Shown: positions 17,118 to 25,357, counted from the stretch's first letter. The stretch is DNA of 64,000 nt from Kitasatospora arboriphila (GCF_000717275.1 NZ_JNYV01000010.1:1-64000); one strand, 5' to 3'. A program made the numbers and translations. Notes: generated from the letters alone by a model not told the origin.

Positions 17118-17743
17118 GCGGTGCCCTGGTGCAGGCGGGCGAGATGGTCGCGTTTGGTCAACCACAGTTCTTCGGCCCGCTGCTGATGGCCGGTGAGGCT
17201 TTCCCAGTGGCCGGCGAGCTCCTCGACGCTGACGGTCTCGCGGATCTGGGACATCCGGGCCAGAAGGCCGGCGTAACCGCGCCGGTACCACTGATCGATC
17301 ACTTTGGCCGCCAGGTGCGGCAGTTCCACACCACCGATCAGCGGACCTTGAGCGGGGGACAGGATCGCGAACAAGTGCTGCTCGACACGGGCCAGGCGGC
17401 CCGTCTCGAACAGCCGAGCTTGGACCAGGACCGGGGTCGCCGGCCCGCCCTCATCCAGGACGCTGCTCACGGCCTCGAAGATCTCGGCGTGCGCCGGGCT
17501 CCAGAACGGATTCCACCGGTCGGGTCCGGTCATGATCTGACGGACCTGCTGGGCAAGGTCTTTCGGTGCCCACATCAATGCGGTCAGGAACGCAGCCTCG
17601 ACGCTGGTGGTGATGGCATCTTCGGTGCTGACGTCAGCGCCCAGGTGGCTGGGGAACTGATCGACAGTGAGGGCTTCGTCGTCTGGGGCGACCTCGCCGG
17701 TCACCTCGATGTCGGTGGCCATGTCGCTTGCTGTGATGGTCAT
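17114..17743 (-). CDS. DnaB N-terminal-like domain protein without helicase domain
   Basis: 209 aa, ATG with GAGGACC upstream. After an acidic N-terminus the segment VEAAFLTALMWAPKDLAQQV, WSPAHAEIFEAVSSVLDEGG, VLVQARLFETG resembles the N-terminal domain of replicative helicase DnaB, which forms the collar and contacts primase and loader. The RecA-like helicase domain is absent. It could cap or recruit the host helicase, or be a repurposed adaptor. Confidence 0.6.
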   Translation of the reverse strand: MTITASDMATDIEVTGEVAPDDEALTVDQFPSHLGADVSTEDAITTSVEAAFLTALMWAPKDLAQQVRQIMTGPDRWNPFWSPAHAEIFEAVSSVLDEGGPATPVLVQARLFETGRLARVEQHLFAILSPAQGPLIGGVELPHLAAKVIDQWYRRGYAGLLARMSQIRETVSVEELAGHWESLTGHQQRAEELWLTKRDHLARLHQGTA

Positions 17744-17783
17744 CGGGTCCTCGTTTCCGTCGCTCGTGGGCGCTCGGCCTGGG

Positions 17784-18053
17784 TCAGTCGGTGGCATAAG
17801 ACAAGTCCGCGTACACACACCCCGGCCCGTGCGGATCACTGAGGTGCTCGTGGCATTCGCGGCAGCAGTCCTGGTCGTCGTAACGCAACGCTTCGTGCGC
17901 GGCGGACCATGGCCGCAGCTGGTGTGCCTGCTCGGCGCGCTCGGCCAGCTCCTCGAGACGGGCGGTGTCCTCGAGGTCGCCGGCGGCACGTCGGGCCTGC
18001 GCTTGCTGTCGGTAGTGCTGTGCTCGGTCGGCGTAGCTGGTCGCTGCGGTCAT
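17784..18053 (-). CDS. Small Cys-containing protein, unknown function
   Basis: 89 aa from ATG at 18053 with GGAG upstream. A helical N-terminal half (YADRAQHYRQQAQARRAAGD) is followed by a possible zinc site (DDQDCCRECHEHLSDPHG, then C in GPGCVYAD). Part of the leftward small-gene operon. Confidence 0.55.
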   Translation of the reverse strand: MTAATSYADRAQHYRQQAQARRAAGDLEDTARLEELAERAEQAHQLRPWSAAHEALRYDDQDCCRECHEHLSDPHGPGCVYADLSYATD

Positions 18054-18081
18054 GGTGTGGGTCTCCAATCGAAAAGACTGC

Positions 18082-18360
18082 TCAGGGAAGGGAAGTGATG
18101 ATGCGGTAGGCGGCTCGGATGCTGCGTGCAGCGTCGGCGATCCATCGCTCTGCATCGGGCCCGGCCGCACTATCGGCGTAGTCGGTGTCATACAGCTGAC
18201 GTTCACCCAGAGCTGCCGTCAACCGGTCAGCGTGTTCCAGGTGTTCGCCGGCCGCGCGTAAGGTGGCTGCCAGATCGGCTCGGGTGGCAGCGATGTCGAG
18301 GTTGCGGGCCTCCTCGATTTGATCCATCTCGTGTGCGAACTCGGCGCTGTCAACGCTCAT
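18082..18360 (-). CDS. Small acidic helical protein, unknown function
   Basis: 92 aa, ATG at 18360 with GAGAGGGGGAAG upstream. Helical throughout (EFAHEMDQIEEARNLDIAAT, DAERWIADAARSIRAAYRII). No family recognised. Same operon as the redoxin gene upstream. Confidence 0.55.
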   Translation of the reverse strand: MSVDSAEFAHEMDQIEEARNLDIAATRADLAATLRAAGEHLEHADRLTAALGERQLYDTDYADSAAGPDAERWIADAARSIRAAYRIITSLP

Positions 18361-18376
18361 CTGCTTCCCCCTCTCT

Positions 18377-18622
18377 TCATGCCGCCGCGTGAGCAGCGAG
18401 TGCCTTGATCCGATCCGGCCGGAAACCGGACCAGTGGTCGCCGCCGGCCACCACAACCGGTGCCTGTAGGTAACCCAGTCCCATCACGTAGTCGCGGGCC
18501 TCATCGTTGGTGGTGATGTCCACGACGGTGTAGTCCAGGCCGTTCTTGTCGAGGGCCTGGTACGTGGCGTTGCACTGCACGCATGCGGGCTTGGTGTACA
18601 CGGTGATGGTGTGCTCAGTCAT
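18377..18622 (-). CDS. nrdH: NrdH-like glutaredoxin
   Basis: 81 aa with the thioredoxin fold and CVQC active site (C14, C17) in VYTKPACVQCNATYQALDKN. The later GLGYLQAPVVVAGGDHWSGF, with cis-Pro and the NrdH-type WSGFRPD ending, fits NrdH, the electron donor of class Ib ribonucleotide reductase. No reductase genes are nearby. Such orphan redoxins are common on actinobacterial plasmids and phages. Confidence 0.85.
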   Translation of the reverse strand: MTEHTITVYTKPACVQCNATYQALDKNGLDYTVVDITTNDEARDYVMGLGYLQAPVVVAGGDHWSGFRPDRIKALAAHAAA

Positions 18623-18999
18623 TGTCTTGGCCTCTCGATTAGTTTCGTGCGACTGCGTTTCTATTAGCTTCATTCTAAGCGATATTGCGTTGTGCTGCAA
18701 TGCTTTTCGACAATTGACCGCAATTGTTTTGAGCGTTTCCGAGCGAATTGTTGTGGTTTGTTGGAGCGGTTCAGAGTGTGGTCATTTCCTGATAACTGGC
18801 CCTCTTGTGCGGGCGGGCCGGAGGATCAAGAAAGCGGAGACAAGAACGTGGTGCGAAATAAGCGCAGCGCGTGCCGCGTTGTTGGCGCAGACTCTTGGTC
18901 CGCAGGTCCGGTCGTGACAACAATGGGGCCATCAGGGAATGCAGCAGGGGTGAGGAGCCTCGAAATCTGTTGCATCGCAGCACCTGCCGGTGGTGGTGG
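18623..18999. promoter_or_regulatory. AT-richer promoter region with inverted repeats
   Basis: 377 bp without a gene, including the lowest-GC patch nearby. An inverted repeat ACAATTG/CAATTGT with a 4-base spacer lies at 18710-18727, and ATTGC/GCAAT at 18684-18701. They lie 62-105 bp upstream of nrdH and probably form the promoter and operator of the long leftward operon ending with fic. Nothing else is seen in the rest. Confidence 0.45.
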
Positions 19000-19152
19000 T
19001 CAGTGCGCCTGGTCGGCGTCGAGGTAGCCGGCCCACTGCATGATCCACCAGTCAGTGTCAGTGAAGTCACTGGTGTCACCGGCGAGGAGCTGGTGGCAGA
19101 GCTCGGTGATGTGGGTGGTGACCGGGTCAGGGTCGACAGCAACAGCAGACAT
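19000..19152 (-). CDS. 50-residue acidic protein
   Basis: Starts MSAVAVDPDPVTTHITELCH and ends with DTDWWIMQWAGYLDADQAH. Acidic, Trp-rich. No family recognised. Short leftward gene upstream of the nrdH operon. Confidence 0.45.
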   Translation of the reverse strand: MSAVAVDPDPVTTHITELCHQLLAGDTSDFTDTDWWIMQWAGYLDADQAH

Positions 19153-19280
19153 AGGTGTCTCTTCTCGTTGACGGCAATAAACGGGGCAGAGCGCGTCGCC
19201 AGCGGACGGCAATTCGCCGGAGACACACCACTATGTGTACCCGATCGCTATGGATACGTCCTGGTAGATGCACAGCACAG

Positions 19281-19304
19281 GGCCCCACCCTTGCGGGTGG
19301 GGCC
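19281..19304 (-). terminator. Hairpin terminator
   Basis: Perfect 10-bp stem GGCCCCACCC/GGGTGGGGCC with a TTGC loop, just downstream of the 52-residue gene on the minus strand. No U-run. Confidence 0.65.
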
Positions 19305-19315
19305 GGCGGCCGCCG

Positions 19316-19474
19316 CTAGCTGCTCTCGGCGAACGGGTCAGATGGTGTGCCGTCGGGCAGATGCCAGTCGGTTTCGAGCTGGCTGGTTCCGTCCCGGCGA
19401 ATCGTGTGGGTGGTGATGCCTTCTCGGATGATGATCGTTCCGTCGATGTCGGCGTAGGCAGTGGTGATGGTCAT
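19316..19474 (-). CDS. 52-residue protein behind repeat element R1
   Basis: Reads MTITTAYADIDGTIIIREGI and ends PSDPFAESS. An AGGAGAACCC site precedes the ATG. It is a small beta-rich protein of unknown function. Its upstream DNA is a palindromic repeat element shared with other leftward genes. Confidence 0.5.
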   Translation of the reverse strand: MTITTAYADIDGTIIIREGITTHTIRRDGTSQLETDWHLPDGTPSDPFAESS

Positions 19475-19502
19475 GATGGGTTCTCCTCGTAGTGGGCGAC
19501 GC

Positions 19503-19690
19503 TGTCGGCTTCGCAGTCGCTCAGTGCGGGGTGGGCGGTCAACCCCGAAGAGCAGCGGCGGCCGGAAGCCACTTTCACGCGAGCGCAGCGAGTGCGGGTG
19601 TGAAAGTGGTTGGAGCGCACGGGCGTAGCGAAGCGGAGAACGGGCGGAAGCGCCGGTGCGTGGGTTGACCGGTCGGGCCCCCGGACTGAG
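19503..19690 (-). repeat. Nested palindromic element R1
   Basis: Member of a six-copy family. Outer arms GGTCAACCC (19537-19545) and GGGTTGACC (19662-19670). Inner arms CCACTTTCAC (19569-19578) and GTGAAAGTGG (19600-19609), with GAGCGCAGCGAGTGCGGG at the tip. It sits directly upstream of a leftward gene. The next 180 bp up to 19869 hold no gene I can support. Confidence 0.8.
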
Positions 19691-19869
19691 AGAATGAGAA
19701 GACGCGCGCCCCTTGGTGACCACAGGAACGAAGTTCGGGCCGTAGGTCCGACTACGCGGCCGGAACCGATCCCTGTCCACCAAACGGTGGCGTGAACACT
19801 CCTCGCGCGGCGGGTACACAGGTGGTGGTGGCTGCCCGTGTGAGGGGTCGGGCAGCCATCGGCCCAGCA

Positions 19870-20256
19870 TCAGCAGGCGGGTTCGTCCCATCGGCCGGGG
19901 CGTAGCCCGGTGTCGCGGTCGCTCGGGTCACTCCACCGGTCGGCGATTTCGGCGAGGCAGTCCCACCGTTCGCGTTCGGTTAACCCTGGTGCCCAGCTGG
20001 CCCAGCGGCGGCCGGGAAGCATCGGATTGAGGGCGCAGGGGTCGCGGCGGGCGGCGGCTTTGACGCACACCGATTCCACGGTGAGCTGCTGGTCGTAATC
20101 GACTCCGCCAATCTCGCGGACGGCCTCGGCGATGGCGTCGACCACCTCGGGGCGGGTCGCGGCAATGTTGGCTGCTGCCCACAGGATCCCGGTGAACGTG
20201 CGGGCCAGCTCGTCGGGAATGACAGCGGGAACGTAGGCGCTGGTGGTCGAGGTCAT
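19870..20256 (-). CDS. Protein of unknown function
   Basis: 128 aa, ATG with GAAAGGACC upstream. N-terminal helical part (DELARTFTGILWAAANIAAT), then a Cys (VESVCVKAAARRDPC) and a Trp-rich C-terminal half (ASWAPGLTERERWDCLAEIA). No family recognised. Leftward, in the accessory block. Confidence 0.55.
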   Translation of the reverse strand: MTSTTSAYVPAVIPDELARTFTGILWAAANIAATRPEVVDAIAEAVREIGGVDYDQQLTVESVCVKAAARRDPCALNPMLPGRRWASWAPGLTERERWDCLAEIADRWSDPSDRDTGLRPGRWDEPAC

Positions 20257-20286
20257 GGCGGGGGTCCTTTCGATGGGTGGAGCAGG

Positions 20287-20865
20287 TCAGCGGGTGTGCA
20301 GTGCCGGCGTGGGCGTGGTGAAGTCGGTAACCGATAAGGCGCTGGTGATCGCGATGCCCAGGTCGTACGGGGAGCGGGGCAGCGGTTCACCCAGGTACCC
20401 CAGCCAGCGGCCGTCCAGGGTGAGCATCGACGCTGAGCGGTGCAGGGTGTTGTAGGTCAGGGCCTCGGGGTCGATACCTTCAACGGCGAATGCTGCCGGT
20501 AACCAGGTGTTTTCGTCCATGAGCTGGCGCACGGTCGTGCGCACCGCGTCGTCGGTGAATGTGCGTACGCCGTTGATCCCGTCGCACGAGTACGAACGCA
20601 CCTCGGGCAGCTCGGCCGGGTCCGTGCACACCAGGTGGTCGTCGAGCTGGTCGTAGCTGTCGGTCATCCCGTTGAATTGGGCGCTTTGAAACCCAAACCA
20701 CTCGCTTTCGGCTTGGAGGTTGGCTGGTCCGTCGACCCAGGCGACCCGGAGCCATGCGCTGCCGGTGCCCCGTTCGCAACGGACGGAAAACTTCACGGTG
20801 GGCCAGGTGGCGCGCAGGTGCTTACGCAGCGCGGCGGCAGTCTCTTTCGTGGTGAACTTCGGCAT
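20287..20865 (-). CDS. LPD29-like domain protein
   Basis: 192 aa from ATG at 20865. The N-terminal part (TAAALRKHLRATWPTVKFSV, WLRVAWVDGPA, SYDQLDDHLV) matches my memory of the large polyvalent-protein-associated domain 29, found in mobile-element proteins that enter recipients with DNA and in small stand-alone forms. Function unknown; a role in protecting or establishing incoming DNA is inferred from the company it keeps (ArdC, ParB-like). Repeat element R2 is its promoter region. Confidence 0.6.
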   Translation of the reverse strand: MPKFTTKETAAALRKHLRATWPTVKFSVRCERGTGSAWLRVAWVDGPANLQAESEWFGFQSAQFNGMTDSYDQLDDHLVCTDPAELPEVRSYSCDGINGVRTFTDDAVRTTVRQLMDENTWLPAAFAVEGIDPEALTYNTLHRSASMLTLDGRWLGYLGEPLPRSPYDLGIAITSALSVTDFTTPTPALHTR

Positions 20866-20887
20866 GGTGACCCTCCCGGCCTTGGTG

Positions 20888-21105
20888 CGGCAGACGTGGT
20901 GTCCGCCAACTTTTTTGCCCTTCTGGCAATGGAGATAAAGACCGGCATAGGAGGACAGAACACAAGACCGCGGGCGGAAAGTTTTCACGCGGAGCGCCAG
21001 CGGAGTGCGGGTGTGAAAAGTTTCCGAGCCCGAAGGGCCGCAGCCGGGGCCTTGTGTGGCGGACGACGCCGGTCATGATCGGAAGGCCAGAAGGGAAAAC
21101 GAATC
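20888..21105 (-). repeat. Nested palindromic element R2
   Basis: Outermost arms TTTTTTGCCCTTCTGGC (20911-20927) and GGCCAGAAGGGAAAA (21085-21099). Middle arms ACACAAG (20960-20966) and CTTGTGT (21051-21057). Inner arms around GTTTTCA and TGAAAA. It starts about 25 bp upstream of the LPD29-like gene. The following 210 bp to the next gene contain only short GC-rich inverted repeats. Confidence 0.85.
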
Positions 21106-21315
21106 AGATCCCGGCCGAAGGCCGGTCCACTGCAGCGCCGTAGGCGGTTCCACATGGTTGCTCGCGTAGCGAGCGATGAACGCCGGCCACCTGGTCTGGC
21201 GGCTGACCTCAAAGACTGTTGGTCCCAGACGCATGTGGCTGTCTGGTGATTGTGCGGGAGCGGCGCGGGTTCGGGAGGGCTTGGTGTCGCGGCAGCACTG
21301 GGTGATACTTCTGGC

Positions 21316-22077
21316 ATGGGACTTGGGTGGGCGGACTGGATTAGGTTTGTTTTGACACCCCTTGTTCTTGGTTTGATTGCGGCTATTGTTGCCACTAGGA
21401 ACGCGAAGAAGACCCCCCACGAGCGTTTAAAGAATCTTGTTGATATTCACGACAAGATGCCCGACGGCTTGGATTCGAGCAACGTTGTCGAGGCTGCAAT
21501 AGCTCGAGAGTTAGTGGATTTCGATCGCCGGGTGGCCGCGGATCAGAAAGGATTCTGGGCAGGGACAAAGGAGCGTGTCGCGCAGGTCAGTAGTGCCGGG
21601 GCCGTTCTATTGGTTACGACGGCTGTAGCTGTAGCAATCGTGGCCTTCGCGATTTTAATTGAGGTTTCCTGGCTCCCAGTAGCTGGAGCTATTCTGGGTA
21701 GTTTGTTTGGCGTCGGCGTATCTACAGGCATCTACTTCGCATCACGCGTTGAGCGAGAGTCGCTAACTTTGGATCGTGCCGCCGCGCATATAATTGCGAC
21801 TTTCCCTCGGGTAGGTATTCAATTTCTGGCGTCCCGAGACGTTTTTTATCCGGAAGACGTGAAGAGCGGAATCCGCGATGCGGCAGAGCGGCTGGAAGCG
21901 ATGGGCGTATTCACAAGCGACGGATCGGCAGGCTTTCGTGTTACACCGTTCGGAAAGAAAGCGATCGAGCTGAGCTTGAGTGAGGTAGACCGTCAATTTT
22001 TTGCAAACATGGCGGATGTGAAGGCTGAGATGGAAGCCCGCGAGAATGAGTCCGGGCCCGAACCGTCCGGGCAGTGA
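21316..22077 (+). CDS. Membrane-anchored protein of unknown function, lower GC
   Basis: 253 aa from the ATG at 21316 (MGLGWADWIRFVLTPLVLGL); an in-frame upstream start exists but is unlikely. Three hydrophobic segments: about 9-27, 97-118 and 122-142. The cytoplasmic C-terminal part (VFYPEDVKSGIRDAAERLEA, FRVTPFGKKAIELSLSEVDR) is helical and may contain a winged-helix-like end. Codon use is clearly less GC-biased than its neighbours and it runs opposite to them, suggesting separate acquisition. Confidence 0.6.
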   Translation: MGLGWADWIRFVLTPLVLGLIAAIVATRNAKKTPHERLKNLVDIHDKMPDGLDSSNVVEAAIARELVDFDRRVAADQKGFWAGTKERVAQVSSAGAVLLVTTAVAVAIVAFAILIEVSWLPVAGAILGSLFGVGVSTGIYFASRVERESLTLDRAAAHIIATFPRVGIQFLASRDVFYPEDVKSGIRDAAERLEAMGVFTSDGSAGFRVTPFGKKAIELSLSEVDRQFFANMADVKAEMEARENESGPEPSGQ

Positions 22078-22259
22078 TCTTTGTTGGTGCAGTGCGGCGT
22101 AGCCGCTCGGTTGATGTAGTCGAGGTTAGGAACGTTCACGGCTCGCCGGTCGACGCGCCGTGCATGAGGTTGCCTTCGGTGGTTGGTGCGGAGCGTTAGC
22201 GCAGTCACCGGCCATCGAAGGGTGAGGCAGCGCGGCGTAGCCGCTCCATTTGTGGCGGT

Positions 22260-22290
22260 GGTGCCGGCGGGTGGGCTTCCCGCCGGCACC
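22260..22290 (-). terminator. Terminator of the ardC gene
   Basis: Stem GTGCCGGCGGG/CCCGCCGGCAC with a 7-base loop, about 12 bp past the stop codon of the leftward antirestriction gene. No U-run. Confidence 0.7.
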
Positions 22291-22301
22291 ACCGGGCCCG
22301 G

Positions 22302-23243
22302 TCAGGCGGCGGTGGTCTTGTCGGTTGGTTGTGGGTTGAGTTCTTCGGCGAGGGTGTGGACGGTGTCGAGGACTCGTTTTCCGGTGGCGGTGACCAGTTC
22401 GGTGTCTGCTTCGGCCCATTCGGCTATGTAGCCGATGCTGTAGGTGCTGGTGTCGAGTCCGAGGAGTCCGGCTAGGACGTAGGCGACTGATTCGGCTTCG
22501 ACTTCGCGGATGCCTCGGTGCAGCTGGTGGCGGTCGGTGCCGGTGAGGTCGGCGTGGAGCAGGGCGTGGGCTGCTTCGTGGATCATCGTTTTGGCTGTTT
22601 GGGCGGGTTCTAGGGCGGTTTCGATGACGATCTGGCGGCTGCCGTCGCAGGTGGTGTAGCCGTTGGTGTGGCCGTCGAGCTCGCGGTGGGTGATGGTCCA
22701 GCCTCGGGCGGTCATCACGTTGTGGATTTGGGTGTAGATGCCGCCGGGGTCGGTGCCGGTGAGGCGTTGGGATGGGTGCTGTTCGATGTCTGCCCAGAGT
22801 TTCGCTTTGGGGTTGGCTTTGAGCATGCGCGGGGTGAGTTCGGTGTTGGGGTCGGTTTGCGACTCGTCGAACACGGACAGGATGGGGAATCGGGGTGCTC
22901 GGCGTTCGGTTTCTTCGCCGGTGTCGGGGTCGGTGTCGGTGATCTTTTTGGAGCTGTAGCCGAAGATGCGGATGGCTTTTTGTCCGGCGCGCACGTGGCG
23001 GCCGCGTTCGAGCCACTGGTTGTATCCGGCGACTGCGGTGGCCTCGGGGCATTGGGTGAGGATCAGGACAACGTTTTTGAAGCTGTAGGCGTGGAACGCT
23101 GCGGACTGTTCGAGAAATCGGGTCCATTGGTCGCTGTTGGTCAGGGCTTCGACCTTGTCGGCGATGGATGCGTGGAGCTGCTCGGCGAGTTCTTTGCGGG
23201 CTTGTGCTTTGTCTGCTGCGCTCACGCTGGCACGTCGGGTCAT
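22302..23243 (-). CDS. ardC: ArdC-like antirestriction protein
   Basis: 313 aa from ATG at 23243. The N-terminal ArdC single-strand-DNA-binding domain (FHAYSFKNVVLILTQCPEAT, GYNQWLERGRHVRAGQKAIR) is followed by a zincin metallopeptidase domain with HEAAH at 222-226 and a downstream Glu (EVEAESVAYVLAGLLGLDT). ArdC-type proteins protect incoming plasmid DNA from host restriction and are hallmark leading-region genes. Element R3 precedes it and a terminator follows, so it is a single-gene unit. Confidence 0.9.
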   Translation of the reverse strand: MTRRASVSAADKAQARKELAEQLHASIADKVEALTNSDQWTRFLEQSAAFHAYSFKNVVLILTQCPEATAVAGYNQWLERGRHVRAGQKAIRIFGYSSKKITDTDPDTGEETERRAPRFPILSVFDESQTDPNTELTPRMLKANPKAKLWADIEQHPSQRLTGTDPGGIYTQIHNVMTARGWTITHRELDGHTNGYTTCDGSRQIVIETALEPAQTAKTMIHEAAHALLHADLTGTDRHQLHRGIREVEAESVAYVLAGLLGLDTSTYSIGYIAEWAEADTELVTATGKRVLDTVHTLAEELNPQPTDKTTAA

Positions 23244-23259
23244 GGTGGCTCCCTCCACT

Positions 23260-23485
23260 CGGGCAGACCTGGTGTCCGCCAACTTTTTTGCCCTTCTGGC
23301 AATGGAGAGGTGGACCGGGCTGAGGACAGAACGGAGTGGCAGGTGATCGGACAGTTTTTCAGCGAGCGCAGCGAGTGCGGGTTGAAAAAGTGTTCGAGCC
23401 GAAGGCCGGAGCGCAGCGCAGTCACCTGTTCGAAGTGGCGGACGAACCGGTCACACTCGGAAGGCCAGAAGGACAAAAACGTGAC
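23260..23485 (-). repeat. Nested palindromic element R3
   Basis: Outermost arms TTTTTTGCCCTTCTGGC (23284-23300) and GGCCAGAAGGACAAAA (23463-23478). The middle arms differ in sequence from R2 and R4 but still pair: CAGGTGA (23340-23346) with TCACCTG (23422-23428). It lies upstream of ardC. A tail shared with R4 and R6 (GTGACCGCGCAGCGGGCAT) continues to about 23580. Confidence 0.85.
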
Positions 23486-23505
23486 CGTGCCGAAGGCCGG
23501 TCACG

Positions 23506-23821
23506 TCACGCGGATCTCGGCCGCAGGCCGATCACCGCGCGCCGCCAGGCGCTCCGTTGAGGTGACCGCGCAGCGGGCATGGTGGTGCTTGCGTCCAGGA
23601 ACGCGGTAGCGACGGGTACGAAGTCGCCGGGCTCGACGTCGAAGCCTTCCCCGTGCGTGACGCAGTGGTGCAGCACGGCGGGCCAGAGCGGTGCCCAGGT
23701 CGGGGTGTGTTTCGGTCCATTCGTTCGCGACGTAGTCGGTCCACCACAGAACGAACGTGTCTCCGTCTGGGGAAACGGTGGCGTGGACGTCGGAGAGGGT
23801 GAGCGTGGCAACGGCGTTCAT
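23506..23821 (-). pseudogene. Frameshifted small gene fused to the R3 tail
   Basis: The first 48 codons (LSDVHATVSPDGDTFVLWWT, WTETHPDLGTALAR) read in one frame. The continuation (AVLHHCVTHGEGFDVEPGDF, VATAFLDAS) is in another, so a frameshift lies near 23675-23690. The last 20 codons of the second frame run through the tail of repeat R3, so the original 3' end has been replaced. A sequencing error is possible for the frameshift but not for the fusion. Function unknown. Confidence 0.6.
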
Positions 23822-23874
23822 GAGGGTTCTCCTGGATCGGGGGTCTGTGCCGCAGCACATTTCGGGACAGTGGG

Positions 23875-24225
23875 CTAGGTGACGGTGCGGCAGTGGCGGC
23901 ATTCCCACTGCCCGCTGACGCGGGTGCAGGTGCGTCGCTGCTCGCAGAGCCAGCACCGTTGGTTGGCTCGGGTGATGGTGTCGCCGGTCTGATCGGCGGC
24001 CGCTGCGGCGGCGGCCACGGTGAGCTGGGCGCGGTGGGCGGCGCGGACCTGCTGGTCGCGGTCGTGTTGCTCGGCCTCGGTCAGCGGCGGGCGGGTGCCG
24101 GCGCGCAGGTAGCCGGTGAACGCCCGCGTGCAGTCCGCACAGACGTCGCCTTGCTCGGCGATCGGGTTAACGCAGCCGGGGAGCACGCACCGTGCGAACA
24201 GCTCTAGCTCGATGAAGCTGGGCAT
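23875..24225 (-). CDS. Small protein with two zinc-finger-like Cys clusters
   Basis: 116 aa, ATG at 24225. N-terminal cluster C-x4-C...C-x2-C (FARCVLPGCVNPIAEQGDVC, ADC). C-terminal cluster CWLCEQRRTC...CRHC. A helical linker with an Ala run joins them. It looks like two zinc ribbons, as in small nucleic-acid-binding proteins of actinobacterial plasmids and phages. No defined function. Downstream in the unit that starts at R4. Confidence 0.65.
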   Translation of the reverse strand: MPSFIELELFARCVLPGCVNPIAEQGDVCADCTRAFTGYLRAGTRPPLTEAEQHDRDQQVRAAHRAQLTVAAAAAAADQTGDTITRANQRCWLCEQRRTCTRVSGQWECRHCRTVT

Positions 24226-24256
24226 GGCGGGGCCTTTCAGTCGATGATGAGCGGTA

Positions 24257-24287
24257 GGCGGGCCACCGGGTCGGGGGGTGGCCCGCC
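24257..24287 (-). terminator. Hairpin after the 144-residue gene
   Basis: Stem GGCGGGCCACC/GGTGGCCCGCC with a 9-base loop, starting 9 bp past the stop codon on the minus strand. Confidence 0.65.
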
Positions 24288-24295
24288 CACCTATG

Positions 24296-24730
24296 TCAGT
24301 GGGTGTGTACTTCGCCGTCTGCGGTGTCGCGGCGTAGGTGCGCGGCCAGGAACGTCTCGGCAGCGGTCGGGCTTCCAGCCGCCCGCAACGCGGCCACGGT
24401 CGCTTCTGCTTCCAGGCAGGTGAGCGCACCGCCGATGTCGTCAGCCACGTCGAGTCCGCCGAAGATATCGGCCCACACCGCCAGGGCGTCGGGTGCCTCG
24501 GCCGGGGTTCCGGCGTCGACGGCGCTGCGCCAAAACTCCAGCGCCTCAGCGCTTTGGTCGCTATAGGGCGGCAGCCCGGTTCCGGCCCACGCGGGCTGTA
24601 TCTCGTGGTTGATGGAGGACAGTTGGTCCCCGCGCCACTCTTCGGCGGATCCGAGCACGGCCAGGACCGATGCGACGGCGAGCTGGGCGCGGCGCGGGTT
24701 GATGTGATCGGCGATCTCGGCAATGTCCAT
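24296..24730 (-). CDS. Helical protein of unknown function behind element R4
   Basis: 144 aa from ATG at 24730. Largely alpha-helical and acidic (RRAQLAVASVLAVLGSAEEW, DIGGALTCLEAEATVAALRA). No family recognised. R4 is immediately upstream and a terminator follows. Confidence 0.55.
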   Translation of the reverse strand: MDIAEIADHINPRRAQLAVASVLAVLGSAEEWRGDQLSSINHEIQPAWAGTGLPPYSDQSAEALEFWRSAVDAGTPAEAPDALAVWADIFGGLDVADDIGGALTCLEAEATVAALRAAGSPTAAETFLAAHLRRDTADGEVHTH

Positions 24731-24751
24731 GACTGGGGTCTCCCTCGGGTC

Positions 24752-24975
24752 GGTGCGGCAGACCTGGTGTCCACCCACTGTTTTGCCCTTCTGGCAAGGG
24801 AGAGGTGGACCGGCTCAGGAGGACAGAACACAAGACCGCGGGCGGAAAGTTTTCAGCGAGCGCAGCGAGTACGGGTGTGAAAAGTTTCCGAGCCCGCAGG
24901 GCCGCAGCCGCGGTCTTGTGTGGCGGACGACGCCGGTCACACTCGGACGGCCAGAAGGGACAAAACCAGACACAC
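24752..24975 (-). repeat. Nested palindromic element R4 (best-conserved copy)
   Basis: Three nested arm pairs: TTTTGCCCTTCTGGC (24781-24795) with GGCCAGAAGGGACAAAA (24949-24965); ACACAAGACCGCGG (24828-24841) with CCGCGGTCTTGTGT (24908-24921); GAAAGTTTTCA (24845-24855) with TGAAAAGTTTC (24878-24888). The tip is GCGAGCGCAGCGAGT. It starts about 20 bp upstream of the 144-residue gene. The rest of the spacer to the 25076 terminator is the shared tail. Confidence 0.88.
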
Positions 24976-25075
24976 CGGCCGCCAGGCCGGGCACTGTGCG
25001 CCGCAGGCGCTTCCGATCAGGTGACCGCGCAGCGGGCATTCCCGCTCGCCGCGCGGACGTGATGAACGCACAAAA

Positions 25076-25102
25076 GGCCCACCACCCGTTGGGTGGTGGG
25101 CC
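25076..25102 (-). terminator. Intrinsic terminator with U-run
   Basis: Perfect 12-bp stem GGCCCACCACCC/GGGTGGTGGGCC with a 3-base loop. On the minus strand it is followed by TTTTG. It ends the 69-residue gene's transcript and insulates the R4 unit. Confidence 0.85.
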
Positions 25103-25121
25103 AGGCCGGCGGCGGCCGGGG

Positions 25122-25331
25122 TTAGGGGGCTACCTCGAGGCGCCAGTAACCGATCGTGCGGGGGAACAACTCGACCGTCTGGGTCTTGGTGGGGCTCAGG
25201 TAGGCCTGGGCGGTCGATATCGACCCGTCTGCCATCTCGACGTCGACGAGTCCAACTCGGTGGACCAGCTCGGCGTTGGTGACGGTCAGTGGTCCGTACT
25301 GAACTCCGTCGATGGTGGTGTAGACGTTCAT
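25122..25331 (-). CDS. 69-residue protein behind element R5
   Basis: Reads MNVYTTIDGVQYGPLTVTNA; mostly beta strand (VGLVDVEMADGSISTAQAYL). It has its own R5 element and intrinsic terminator, so it is a one-gene unit similar to the R1 gene. No family recognised. Confidence 0.5.
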   Translation of the reverse strand: MNVYTTIDGVQYGPLTVTNAELVHRVGLVDVEMADGSISTAQAYLSPTKTQTVELFPRTIGYWRLEVAP

Positions 25332-25357
25332 GATTGGCCCTTTCGGTAGGTGGCGCT

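Noticed and set aside
22126..23127. Long frame rich in Arg, Pro and His opposite or overlapping ardC
   Set aside because: Out-of-frame shadow of ardC with low-complexity content.
25069..25102. Hairpin considered as part of element R4
   Set aside because: It is a separate intrinsic terminator with its own U-run for the 69-residue gene.
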